A stretch of DNA of 40,709 nucleotides from Hyphomicrobiales bacterium (GTDB lineage Bacteria > Pseudomonadota > Alphaproteobacteria > Rhizobiales > Beijerinckiaceae). Positions 1 through 7,347 of the stretch are shown here, piece after piece. The notes beneath the pieces are model-generated. The model was not told where the DNA came from. It searched no databases and saw only the letters and a list, made by a program, of their open reading frames with translations. The position numbers and the translations under genes were made by a program. The stretch spans positions 1 through 40,709 of the forward strand of contig JAIYDY010000084.1 of the NCBI GenBank assembly GCA_027487245.1, written 5' to 3'. Each line of letters starts with the position of its first letter. The stretch's first letter is position 1.

Positions 1-1
1 C

Positions 2-88
2 GCGCGGCTGGTCGTGGTGCCGGTGACACTGACTTTGGCTGAAGGCGACGCGGCGCTAGACGCGCTGCTCGCCTGCCTCTCCGGCTGA
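2..88 (+). CDS. C-terminal end of an unidentified protein (partial)
   Basis: An open frame enters from the left edge and runs 28 codons to a TGA at 86-88. It ends in a short hydrophobic strand (RLVVVPVTLTLAEGD) followed by an alanine/leucine-rich helix (ALDALLACLSG). That strand-plus-helix pattern is common at the end of cytoplasmic enzymes, but it is too short to name a family. It points the same way as the hydrolase at 415 and is separated from it by the minus-strand DUF2093 gene. It could be chance, though the other two plus frames close earlier or look less protein-like. Confidence 0.45.
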   Translation, partial: ARLVVVPVTLTLAEGDAALDALLACLSG

Positions 89-119
89 GAAACCGCGCAC
101 CCGCCTCAACGAGGGGCCG

Positions 120-341
120 TCAGCGACCGAGACGCGCCCGCACCCGTTGCAGCACGGCCTCGGGCGAAGCGTAGGCCTCGTTGTGATCCACCGACCAATA
201 GCGCAGTTCCTCCAGCGGAATGCGCGCACCGGTGACGGCACAGCGCACGAACTGGCCGGGCTTCAGCACCACGAATTCGCCATCGCCATAGTCCAGGACC
301 GCTTCCTGACCGCCGAGAAAATTGGGTTCATGCCGGTTCAT
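120..341 (-). CDS. DUF2093 family protein
   Basis: A small acidic-neutral protein of 73 residues. The core (LDYGDGEFVVLKPGQFVRCAVTG, then IPLEELRYWSVDHNEAY) is what I recognise as the DUF2093 family of Hyphomicrobiales: a single compact domain of unknown function with one conserved Cys and an LRYWSVD motif. No signal peptide or membrane segment is visible. The frame opens at 359, but I prefer the ATG at 341 because a GAGG lies 9 nt before it and the family normally begins just upstream of the conserved core. It stands alone on the minus strand between two plus-strand genes. The function is unknown, and its presence is mainly a lineage marker. Confidence 0.85.
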   Translation of the reverse strand: MNRHEPNFLGGQEAVLDYGDGEFVVLKPGQFVRCAVTGARIPLEELRYWSVDHNEAYASPEAVLQRVRARLGR

Positions 342-414
342 CGCACAAGGCCTCAACATTTGCCGACAGATCGGCTAGGGTCCAACCCCAGGTCAAGGGG
401 GAGACGGAGAACAC

Positions 415-1389
415 GTGTCGCACGCAACGGCCATTCACCTGTCAGGGCTGCTGCGGGATGCCCGCACATGCTGTGTGCGCGCTATCCCGGCACTTGCCCT
501 CTTTGCAAGCATGCCATGGCAGGGCAAGGCAAGCGCTTTCGCCAACAGGCGCCCTGCCCGCACGCGGCACGCAGCCGCAACAGTGCTGGCGCTGTGCCTG
601 TCCGCAGGGCCGGCCACAGCCCAACCGGAACTGGTGCGCATTCCTGCCGAGGAGGTCGAACTGGTGGCGGCGCTCTATCGCCCTTCCGGTCCCGGCCCGC
701 ATCCCGCGGTGATCGCGCTGCATGGCTGCGGCGGCCTGTTCAACCGGACCGGTGCGCCCACCGCGCGCCATGCCGACTGGGGCCAGAGGCTGGCCGATGC
801 CGGATTTCTGGTGGTGATGCCCGATAGCTTCCGCTCGCGCGGGCTTGGCTCGCAGTGCGGCATCAGCAACCGCAGCGTGCGCCCGAGCAGGGAACGCGTC
901 GCCGATGTGCTGGCCACGAAGATCTGGCTTCAGGCGCGCGGCGACGTGAAGGCCAGCGCCGTGTCGCTGCTGGGCTGGTCGAATGGCGGCTCGACGGTGC
1001 TGGCCGCCGTGCGCAGCGACCGGAGGCCGGGCGATGCCTCACCCGACCTTGCCCGCGCCGTCGCATTCTACCCCGGCTGCCGCGCGCAGTCCGAATCCAG
1101 CAGTTTCCGCACCCGCCTGCCTTTGCTGATCATGATCGGGGAAGCGGACGACTGGACCCCCGCTGCGCCCTGCAAGGCCCTGGCCGAGGCGGCGCGGGCG
1201 CGCGGCGAGGCGCTCGACCTCAAGATCTATCCCGGCGCCTACCACGATTTTGACCATCCGGGCCGCGCGGTGACCGAGCGCCGCGATCTCGCCTTCACCG
1301 CCGATGGCAGCGGCACTGCACGGGCCGGCACCAATCCTGCCGCGCGGCAGGATGCGCTGACCCGCGTGCCGGCCTTCCTCGCCCGGTAA
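415..1389 (+). CDS. Dienelactone hydrolase family protein, probably exported
   Basis: An alpha/beta hydrolase of 324 residues. The nucleophile elbow is GWSNGG (Ser189), with an acid in GEADDW (Asp245/246) and the catalytic His277 in AYHDFDHP. An HGCGG oxyanion-type loop sits at 103-107. These place it in the dienelactone hydrolase superfamily; the substrate cannot be told, and dienelactone hydrolases proper use Cys, so this is more likely an esterase/hydrolase relative. The GTG start at 415 has a purine-rich GGAG 7 nt upstream. The N terminus is odd, with two hydrophobic stretches (about 22-33 and 53-70, the second ending in an AxA-type site before QPE). The true start may therefore be ATG 511, giving a conventional signal peptide. 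Periplasmic location is inferred. Monocistronic; convergent with tadA. Confidence 0.82.
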   Translation: MSHATAIHLSGLLRDARTCCVRAIPALALFASMPWQGKASAFANRRPARTRHAAATVLALCLSAGPATAQPELVRIPAEEVELVAALYRPSGPGPHPAVIALHGCGGLFNRTGAPTARHADWGQRLADAGFLVVMPDSFRSRGLGSQCGISNRSVRPSRERVADVLATKIWLQARGDVKASAVSLLGWSNGGSTVLAAVRSDRRPGDASPDLARAVAFYPGCRAQSESSSFRTRLPLLIMIGEADDWTPAAPCKALAEAARARGEALDLKIYPGAYHDFDHPGRAVTERRDLAFTADGSGTARAGTNPAARQDALTRVPAFLAR

Positions 1390-1424
1390 AGCGGCAACCG
1401 CTGGCTCGGACGGGCCCCGGCCAC

Positions 1425-1913
1425 TCAGGGCTCGCGGCGCTCCCTGAAGAAGGCCTTGAGCAGCGCGGTGGCCTCCGCCTCGCGCATGCCACCATAGACC
1501 TCGGGCGCATGATGGCAGGTTGGCGAGGCATAGAGCCTGACGCCGCTCTCGACTGCGCCGCCCTTGGCATCGGAACTGCCGAAATAGAGCCGCCGAATGC
1601 GCGCAAACGAGATTGCCGCCGCGCACATCGGGCACGGCTCCAGCGTGACATAAAGATCGCAGCCGCCCAGCCGCTCGCTGCCCAGCGCCGCTGCCGCCTG
1701 CCGGATCACCAGCATCTCGGCATGGGCGGTGGGGTCGGCAAGCTCGCGCGTGCGGTTGCCGGCGCGGGCGAAGACCTGGCCTTCGTGCACGAGGACAGCC
1801 CCGACCGGCACCTCGCCGCGCGCCGCCGCAGCCTTGGCCTCGTCCAGCGCCAGGGCCATCGGCGCGGCATCGGGCCTGACTGGGTCTTCGGACAGGTCGG
1901 GACGGACGGTCAT
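1425..1913 (-). CDS. tadA: tRNA-specific adenosine deaminase TadA
   Basis: TadA deaminates adenosine 34 of tRNA-Arg(ACG) to inosine in the cytoplasm, allowing one tRNA to read several Arg codons. The cytidine-deaminase fold signature is intact: HAE at 64-66 gives a zinc ligand and the proton-shuttle Glu66, and PCPMC at 93-97 gives the two zinc cysteines (94, 97). The family N-terminal motif RGEVPVGAVLV is at 32-42. The 162-residue length is normal. The start at 1913 is not decisive; ATG at 1859 (Met19) also fits the family. The gene is divergent from rluB across a 277-bp gap, so two RNA-modification genes sit back to back. Confidence 0.95.
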   Translation of the reverse strand: MTVRPDLSEDPVRPDAAPMALALDEAKAAAARGEVPVGAVLVHEGQVFARAGNRTRELADPTAHAEMLVIRQAAAALGSERLGGCDLYVTLEPCPMCAAAISFARIRRLYFGSSDAKGGAVESGVRLYASPTCHHAPEVYGGMREAEATALLKAFFRERREP

Positions 1914-2190
1914 GGCGGGCCTGTCGGGGGATTCTTCTCGCGAAAGCGCGAAAACCCTGATACCACGCGCGACCGGTCAGGCGCGGCGCGGCAAGCGCGA
2001 CCTGAACCCGCAACCTTAACCTCCGGCGCGGGCTGGCGGATGCCAGGGTCTTGCGGCACCTTGCTTCAAATCCATCCGTTCGCCAAGCCGGAGCCGGTGC
2101 GGCGCACACACAGGCCCGGCGGACCACAAGACCGTAGCAGACCCCGACCTGACCCGATTTCACCACGACGGCCGACAAAGTGACCCGATC

Positions 2191-4662
2191 ATGAGCGACG
2201 ACGACAACAGACGCGGACCGCGTGGACCTCGCAAACCGGGTGGCGGTGGCCGCTCCGGAGGGCCGGGCGGACGCTCCGGTGGCTTTGGCGGCGGACGTCC
2301 GGGCTCGGGTGAAGGGCGCGGTCGCTCTGGAACAGGCGAAGGTCGCGGCAACGAGGGCGAACGGCCTGCCCGCAGCGGCGGTTTCAAGGGTGGCGGCTTC
2401 AAACCGGCGGGCAGCAGCGGCCGCTCCGGCGGGTTCCGCGATGCACCTGCTGCCGGCGATGGGCCGGCACGGGAACGCTCAGGCAGCAGCAGGCCCGGCG
2501 GGAGCCGCTTCGAGCGGCCCCAGCGCAGCGAGGATGGCGGCCAGCGCCCCTTCAAGCCACGCTTCCCGCGCGAGGATGGTGCCGGACGGGCTGGACGCAG
2601 CGAAAGACCCGATCGCGGCGAGAGGCCTGGACGCGGAGAGCGCCCGGCAGAGCGTTCCGGCGAGGGTTTCCGCCCGCGCCCGCCACGCCGCGACAACGAT
2701 GATGGCGCACCGCGCCGCTTCCGCAGCGATGCAGCGCTGGCCCGCGGCGACGCCCGCCCGCATCGCGGGCAAGGTGATGATCGCCCGCAGCGCGGGCCAA
2801 GGGATGACCGCCCGCAGCGCCGGGATGGCGATGCGCCGCGCAGCTCTTCCCGGCCCGAGCGCCGGCCCTTCCTGCCGCGCGGCGGCAACCCTGAACGGCT
2901 GGCCTCGCCCGAAAAGGCTGGTGGTGTCGAGCGCATCGCCAAGGTGATCGCGCGGGCCGGCGCCGCTTCGCGCCGCGAGGCCGAGGAGATGATCGAGCAG
3001 GGCCGTGTCACGGTCGACGGCGAGCGGATCGCATCACCTGCCCTCGACGTGCTGCCCACGGCCCGGATCACCATCGACGGCGAAGCCTTGCCGGCGCGCG
3101 AGCGCACGCGGCTGTGGCTCTACCACAAGCCATCCGGGCTGGTGTCCACCAACCATGACCCCGAAGGCCGCACCACGCTGTTCGAGGCGCTGCCGGAGGA
3201 TCTGCCCCGTGTGATCACCGTGGGCCGGCTCGACATCAACACCGAAGGCCTGCTGCTGCTGACCAATGATGGCGGGCTGGCGCGCGTGCTCGGCCATCCG
3301 GAGACCGCATGGCTGCGGCGCTACCGCGTGCGTGCCTATGGCCAGATCACGCAGGACAAGCTCGATGCCGTGCGCGATGGCGTGACCATCGACGGCGAAA
3401 ACTTCGGACCCGTGGTTGCCACGCGCGACCGGGAGACCGGCGACAACACCTGGCTCACGGTCGACCTGCGCGAAGGCAAGAACCGCGAGGTCAAGCGCGT
3501 GCTCGAACATCTCGGGCTGATCGTGAACCGGCTGATCCGCATCTCGTTCGGGCCGTTCCAGCTCAACGACCTGGCCGAGGGCGAGGTCGAGGAGGTGCGG
3601 ACGCGCGTGCTGCGAGAGCAGCTTGGCGAACAGCTCGCCGCGATTGCCGGGGCGGATTTCGACGCGGCGGTGCGGGGCGAGAACCGGCTGGACCGGCCGC
3701 ATCCGCACGAGACCGAGCGCAGCGACCGGCCGCAGCGCGGCGGGCGCGAGGCACGCGGCGAGCGTCCGCGCTCCGACGAGCGCGGGCCACGGCGGGAAGC
3801 GCCGGCGCGCGGCTTTGGCCGGCAGGAGTCCGGCGACGACAAGCCGGCCAGGCCCCGCCGCGAAGGCGCCTATCACAGGGCCCGCGAGGAGGCCGGCGAC
3901 GCGCCGCGCGATATCCTGCTCAGGGCCGAGGAAGGCCGCGGCGCGATCTGGCGCGACGAGGACACGGCCGGCATGAAGCCCAAGCGGACTGGCCCAAGGC
4001 GTGGTGCCGATCCGCGTCAGGAGCGGGCCAGCCGCGAGGCGGATGGCAGCCGCGAGCGGGTGCGCGCCAAGCCGATCGAGGACCCCAAGGGCCGGCGCGT
4101 CACGGTGGAGCGCCTCACCGGCGCGTCGCCGGATGTGCCGCGCAAGCCGCGCTACACGCGCGCCGATTTCGCCCCTCCAGGCGCGGACGACAAACCTTTC
4201 CGCCGCCCCCGCGAGGATGGCGACCGCCCGCCCCGGCGCGCTTTTGGCGACAGGCCACCGCGGAGCGATGGTGACCGGCCCTACACCCCGCGCGGTCCGG
4301 CGCGCGAGGGCGACCGTGGTCCGCGCAGGGATTTCGACGACCGCCCACCGCGTCGCGCCTCCGGCGACAGGCCGCCACGCCGCGACGGGGACGAGCGTCC
4401 TCCACGGCGTGATGCATCCGACCGGCCGCCACGGGCCGAAGGACGGGCAGACAGGGCTGGCGGCTTTGGCGGCAAGGCCCCCGGCAGGGACGGCGGTGAC
4501 AGAAGCGATGGCGGCAAGCCCTTCGGTGCCAAGCCCTTTGGTGGCCGGCCCTCTGGCGGCAGGCCGCCGGGTGGCGGGCGTGGTGGACCGGATCGCGGCG
4601 GGCCGGATCGTGGCGGCTCTGGCGGTGACAAACCGCGCGGGCCGCGCAAGCCGCGCTTCTGA
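2191..4662 (+). CDS. rluB: Pseudouridine synthase of the RluB/RsuA type with very long disordered flanks
   Basis: The catalytic core has an S4 RNA-binding domain at about residues 246-295 (VERIAKVIARAGAASRREAE). It is followed by an RsuA/RluB/RluE-type synthase domain at about 305-485 with catalytic Asp348 in GRLDINTEGLLLL. RluB makes pseudouridine 2605 in 23S rRNA; RluB rather than RluE/RsuA is inferred from overall similarity. The protein is 823 residues against about 250-300 for the catalytic unit. Residues 1-240 and 490-823 are low-complexity Arg/Gly/Asp/Pro sequence with RGG-like runs and DRPPRR repeats, presumably disordered and RNA-binding. Similar but usually shorter tails occur in alphaproteobacterial homologues. 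rsmD starts 11 nt after the stop, so the two probably share a transcript for rRNA modification. Confidence 0.88.
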   Translation: MSDDDNRRGPRGPRKPGGGGRSGGPGGRSGGFGGGRPGSGEGRGRSGTGEGRGNEGERPARSGGFKGGGFKPAGSSGRSGGFRDAPAAGDGPARERSGSSRPGGSRFERPQRSEDGGQRPFKPRFPREDGAGRAGRSERPDRGERPGRGERPAERSGEGFRPRPPRRDNDDGAPRRFRSDAALARGDARPHRGQGDDRPQRGPRDDRPQRRDGDAPRSSSRPERRPFLPRGGNPERLASPEKAGGVERIAKVIARAGAASRREAEEMIEQGRVTVDGERIASPALDVLPTARITIDGEALPARERTRLWLYHKPSGLVSTNHDPEGRTTLFEALPEDLPRVITVGRLDINTEGLLLLTNDGGLARVLGHPETAWLRRYRVRAYGQITQDKLDAVRDGVTIDGENFGPVVATRDRETGDNTWLTVDLREGKNREVKRVLEHLGLIVNRLIRISFGPFQLNDLAEGEVEEVRTRVLREQLGEQLAAIAGADFDAAVRGENRLDRPHPHETERSDRPQRGGREARGERPRSDERGPRREAPARGFGRQESGDDKPARPRREGAYHRAREEAGDAPRDILLRAEEGRGAIWRDEDTAGMKPKRTGPRRGADPRQERASREADGSRERVRAKPIEDPKGRRVTVERLTGASPDVPRKPRYTRADFAPPGADDKPFRRPREDGDRPPRRAFGDRPPRSDGDRPYTPRGPAREGDRGPRRDFDDRPPRRASGDRPPRRDGDERPPRRDASDRPPRAEGRADRAGGFGGKAPGRDGGDRSDGGKPFGAKPFGGRPSGGRPPGGGRGGPDRGGPDRGGSGGDKPRGPRKPRF
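2209..2470 (+). repeat. Gly/Arg-rich low-complexity repeats in the RluB N terminus
   Basis: Degenerate Gly-Gly-Arg-Ser and Gly-Glu-Gly-Arg units encoded by GC-rich codons (RGPRGPRKP, then GGRSGG, GGRPGSGEGRGRSG). A second cluster of (D)DRPQRG units lies at about 2752-2840. Such runs are typical of RNA-binding disordered tails. The nucleotide repeats are imperfect, so this is an old expansion, not a recent slippage product. Confidence 0.7.
4201..4440 (+). repeat. Degenerate GDRPPRR tandem repeats in the RluB C terminus
   Basis: About seven 10-12 residue units built around (G/D)DRPPRR, with variable three- to five-residue linkers. A Gly/Lys/Pro-Phe block (KPFGAKPFGGRPSGG) and RGGPDRGGPDRGG follow it at 4515-4625. 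Charge alternates between Arg and Asp, suggesting a flexible polyampholyte arm. The tract is fully in frame with the synthase. Confidence 0.7.
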
Positions 4663-4673
4663 CCGGGGCGGCC

Positions 4674-5234
4674 ATGCGCATCGTTGGCGGAGCCTTGCGT
4701 GGGCGTGCGCTGCTCGGCCCGAAGCCGGGAGCCATGGCAATCCGGCCCACTTCGGACCGGCTGCGCGAAAGCCTGTTCAACATCCTCGCGCATGATCCTG
4801 CGATCACGCTGGAGGGCTGCCGCGTGCTCGACCTGTTCGCCGGCACCGGTGCGCTCTCGTTCGAGGCGATGTCGCGCGGGGCCAGCTTTGCGCTGCTGGT
4901 CGATGACGGGATGGAAGCACGCAGCCTGATCCGCGGCAATCAGGAGGCACTCGGGCTGGGCGGCACGACCCGGATCTACCGGCGCGATGCCACGCGACTT
5001 GGCGCGATCGCGGGCATGGAGCCGTTCGATCTGGTGTTCTGCGATCCGCCTTATGGCAAGGGCCTCGGCGAACGGGCGCTGGCTTCGGCTCTGGCGGGCG
5101 GCTGGCTCAAGGCCGGCGCACTGGGGATCTGGGAAGAGGCTGCTGCGGCGGCGCTTGAAATCCCCGCCGGATTCACCCAGATGGAACGCCGTGCCTATGG
5201 CGAGACGCAGGTTGTTTTCCTGAAGCTCGATTGA
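4674..5234 (+). CDS. rsmD: 16S rRNA (guanine966-N2)-methyltransferase RsmD
   Basis: RsmD methylates N2 of G966 in 16S rRNA using S-adenosylmethionine during small-subunit assembly. The protein is 186 residues, the usual size. It opens with the family signature MRIVGGALRGR and carries RPTSDRLRESLFNIL at 24-38. SAM motif I is VLDLFAGTGALSFEA at 51-65, and the catalytic DPPY tetrapeptide is at 124-127, typical of N2-guanine methyltransferases. It begins 11 nt after rluB, so a shared transcript for rRNA modification is likely. A small membrane-protein gene follows 27 nt later. Confidence 0.96.
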   Translation: MRIVGGALRGRALLGPKPGAMAIRPTSDRLRESLFNILAHDPAITLEGCRVLDLFAGTGALSFEAMSRGASFALLVDDGMEARSLIRGNQEALGLGGTTRIYRRDATRLGAIAGMEPFDLVFCDPPYGKGLGERALASALAGGWLKAGALGIWEEAAAAALEIPAGFTQMERRAYGETQVVFLKLD

Positions 5235-5261
5235 CAGACCTTTGTCGGAAAGCCCTCCCCC

Positions 5262-5513
5262 ATGCTGACCTCGATCCTCGACGGCCTTGCCCTGGTCAGC
5301 GCGCTGGCGGCCGCCTTCCTGTGGTGGAAGGCCAGTGGCAACATGGTGCGCCGCATCAGCCTGACCGAGGCGATCGATGCCCAGGATTTCAACCGCATCG
5401 TCATCGCCATGAACCGCTCGCAACTGCTGAACCGCCGCGCAGCGCTGGCAACAGCGGTGTCGGCGCTGGCGATTGCCCTGAAGTTCGCGCATGACATGGT
5501 CGTGCCCGGCTGA
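5262..5513 (+). CDS. Small two-helix membrane protein, function unknown
   Basis: An 83-residue protein with two hydrophobic segments, at about residues 5-24 (ILDGLALVSALAAAFLWW) and 60-80, joined by a polar loop carrying RRISLTEAIDAQDFNRIV. I do not recognise a named family. A GGAAAG lies 10-11 nt before the ATG. It follows rsmD closely and ends 12 bp before the mutL stop, which is convergent. An inner-membrane hairpin with both ends on the same side is likely. That it is a real gene is supported by codon-like composition, an RBS and tight packing. Confidence 0.65.
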   Translation: MLTSILDGLALVSALAAAFLWWKASGNMVRRISLTEAIDAQDFNRIVIAMNRSQLLNRRAALATAVSALAIALKFAHDMVVPG

Positions 5514-5525
5514 GGCAGGGCCGCT

Positions 5526-7334
5526 TCAACGCCTCCCGAACAGCCGTTCGATATCGCCGAGCTTGAGCTCGACATAGGTCGGGCGGCCATGGTTGCACTG
5601 GCCCGAAAAGGGCGTGGCCTCCATCTCGCGCAGCAGCGAATCCATCTCTTCGGGGGCCAGCCGCCTGCCTGCGCGCACCGAATTGTGGCAGGCCATGGTC
5701 GCCAGCACATGATCGAGCCGGGCTGACAGACTGGCCGCGCCATCCTCGCCGGCCAGCGCCTCGGCCACATCGTGCACAAGCTGGCGCAGGTTGCCGCCGG
5801 CCAGCTCGGTGGGGGCCTCGCGCACCAGAACCGCGCCGGGCCCGAAGGCTTCGACCACCAGCCCCAGCCCTTCGAGATCGCCGGCTGACGCGGCGATGCG
5901 GTCGGCATCGACCGGGTCAAGCTCGACCACCTCGGGCACAAGCAGCATCTGGCGGGCGATGCCCTGGCTGGCGCGGGCGGCCTTGAGGCGCTCATAGACC
6001 AGCCGCTCATGGGCTGCATGCTGATCGACGATGACGACGCCATCGGCGGTCTGCGTCACGATGTAGGTGCCGTGCAACTGGGCGCGCGCAGCCCCGAGGG
6101 GCCTCTCAACCCGGTCGGCGGGCTCGGGCGCGGCATCTGCCCTCAGATCGGCAGACCGCTGGCTGAATGCCTCGAAGGCGGCCTGCCGGGCCTCGCCGAA
6201 GCCGCTGGTTGTGGCGAGGCTTGCGCCGCCATTCCAGCCGAAGCTGACCGGCTGGCGCTGCGCTGCGAAGTCCGCCGGCTGCAACAACCCGCGCATGGCA
6301 TCGAGCGTGCGGCTGCCGCCGGTTGTCGCCGCGCGATGGCCGGCCCGGGCCAGCGCCTCGCGCACCGCCTGGATGACAAGGCTGCGGACAAGGACGGCGT
6401 CGCGAAAGCGCACCTCGGCCTTGGCCGGGTGGACGTTGACATCGACCAGATCGGGCGCGCACTCGACGGAGAGCGCGATCACCGGCGAGCGGTCGCCGGC
6501 CAGCACATCGGCATAGGCTCCGCGCACAGCCGACATCAGCAGACGGTCCTTCACCGGCCTGCCATTGACCGCAAGATGGATGCCCTGCGCATGGCTGCGA
6601 TGGAAGGTCGGCAGGCCGGCAAAGCCATGCACGCGCAGCCCCTCGCGTGCCGCATCGACCGGCACGGCATTGTCGGGGAAATCGCGACCGAGGATGCGGG
6701 CGAGCCTTGCCAGCCGGCCGGCTTCCCCTTCAGCCTCGCGGGGCAGCATCACGGGGGTGATGCCATCGCCGGACAGGGCAAAGCGCACCCCGGGGTGGCA
6801 CAGCGCGATGCGGCGCACAGTCTCGGCCACGGCCAGCGCCTCGGAGCGGTCGGACTTGAGGAATTTCAGCCGGGCCGGCGTGGCGAAGAACAGGTCCGTG
6901 ACCTCGATGCGCGTGCCCTGGCCGGAGGCTGCCGGCCTGACCGGGCCTTTTTCGCCGGCGGTGACGGTGATGGCCGAACCTGCGGGGCTGGCTGCATTCC
7001 GCGTGACGATGTCGAGCCGGGCCACCGAGCCGATCGACGGCAGGGCCTCGCCGCGGAAGCCCAGTGTCCGGATGGCGGAGAGATCGCCGGTCGGCAGCTT
7101 GGAGGTGGCATGCCGCTCGACGCAGAGCGCAAGATCCTCGGGCGACATGCCGGCCCCGTCATCGACGACACGGATCAGTTGCCGGCCACCGGCCAGGATG
7201 GTGATCTCGATGGCGGAGGCCCCGGCATCGAGGGCATTGTCGACAAGTTCCTTGACCGCCGCAGCCGGGCGCTCGATCACCTCGCCGGCGGCGATCTGGT
7301 CAACCAGAACCTGATCGAGGCGGCGGACGGCCAC
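5526..7334 (-). CDS. mutL: DNA mismatch repair protein MutL
   Basis: MutL couples MutS mismatch recognition to strand incision and excision. The N-terminal GHKL ATPase is clear: NALDAGAS, DDGAGM and FRGEALPSIGSVA within the first 110 residues. The C-terminal dimerisation domain contains DQHAAHERLVYE (Asp437 onward), matching the DQHA(X)2E(X)4E endonuclease motif, and later ACHNSVRAG and QCNHGRP. Intrinsic nicking activity, as in bacteria lacking MutH, is therefore predicted. The frame is open to 7418, but I place the start at GTG 7334: the family begins a few residues before RRLDQVLVDQIAAGEVIERP, and a TGAGG ribosome site overlaps the preceding stop codon. That gives 602 residues. It is translated directly behind the non-catalytic M16 gene. 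Confidence 0.95.
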   Translation of the reverse strand: MAVRRLDQVLVDQIAAGEVIERPAAAVKELVDNALDAGASAIEITILAGGRQLIRVVDDGAGMSPEDLALCVERHATSKLPTGDLSAIRTLGFRGEALPSIGSVARLDIVTRNAASPAGSAITVTAGEKGPVRPAASGQGTRIEVTDLFFATPARLKFLKSDRSEALAVAETVRRIALCHPGVRFALSGDGITPVMLPREAEGEAGRLARLARILGRDFPDNAVPVDAAREGLRVHGFAGLPTFHRSHAQGIHLAVNGRPVKDRLLMSAVRGAYADVLAGDRSPVIALSVECAPDLVDVNVHPAKAEVRFRDAVLVRSLVIQAVREALARAGHRAATTGGSRTLDAMRGLLQPADFAAQRQPVSFGWNGGASLATTSGFGEARQAAFEAFSQRSADLRADAAPEPADRVERPLGAARAQLHGTYIVTQTADGVVIVDQHAAHERLVYERLKAARASQGIARQMLLVPEVVELDPVDADRIAASAGDLEGLGLVVEAFGPGAVLVREAPTELAGGNLRQLVHDVAEALAGEDGAASLSARLDHVLATMACHNSVRAGRRLAPEEMDSLLREMEATPFSGQCNHGRPTYVELKLGDIERLFGRR

Positions 7335-7342
7335 GGTGGGCG

Positions 7343-7347
7343 CCTCA
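7343..7347 (-). promoter_or_regulatory. mutL ribosome binding site overlapping the upstream stop codon
   Basis: On the minus strand the sequence reads TGAGGCGCCCACCGTG. The TGA is the stop of the M16-like gene, its GA also begins the GAGG Shine-Dalgarno sequence, and the GTG 8 nt later is the mutL start. The arrangement implies translational coupling and decides the mutL start. Confidence 0.7.

Noticed and set aside
1390..1402. AGCGG-CAA-CCGCT hairpin between the hydrolase and tadA genes
   Set aside because: A 5-bp stem without a U tract; such small hairpins are expected by chance at this GC content.
1930..1960. TCGCG-AAAG-CGCGA hairpin followed by AAAA between tadA and rluB
   Set aside because: It lies in a divergent region upstream of both genes and not after any stop, with a stem of only 5 bp.
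2040..2090. TTCAAATCC-like T-arm resembling part of a tRNA
   Set aside because: The flanking bases do not pair as a T stem and no acceptor, anticodon or D arm can be built around it.
2160..4740. Long open frames on the minus strand opposite rluB, and several long plus frames opposite mutL, M16, ileS, EAL and polA genes
   Set aside because: High GC and biased third positions open antisense frames; their translations are Arg/Pro/Ser/Ala-rich with no family motif, while the opposite frame has clear domains.
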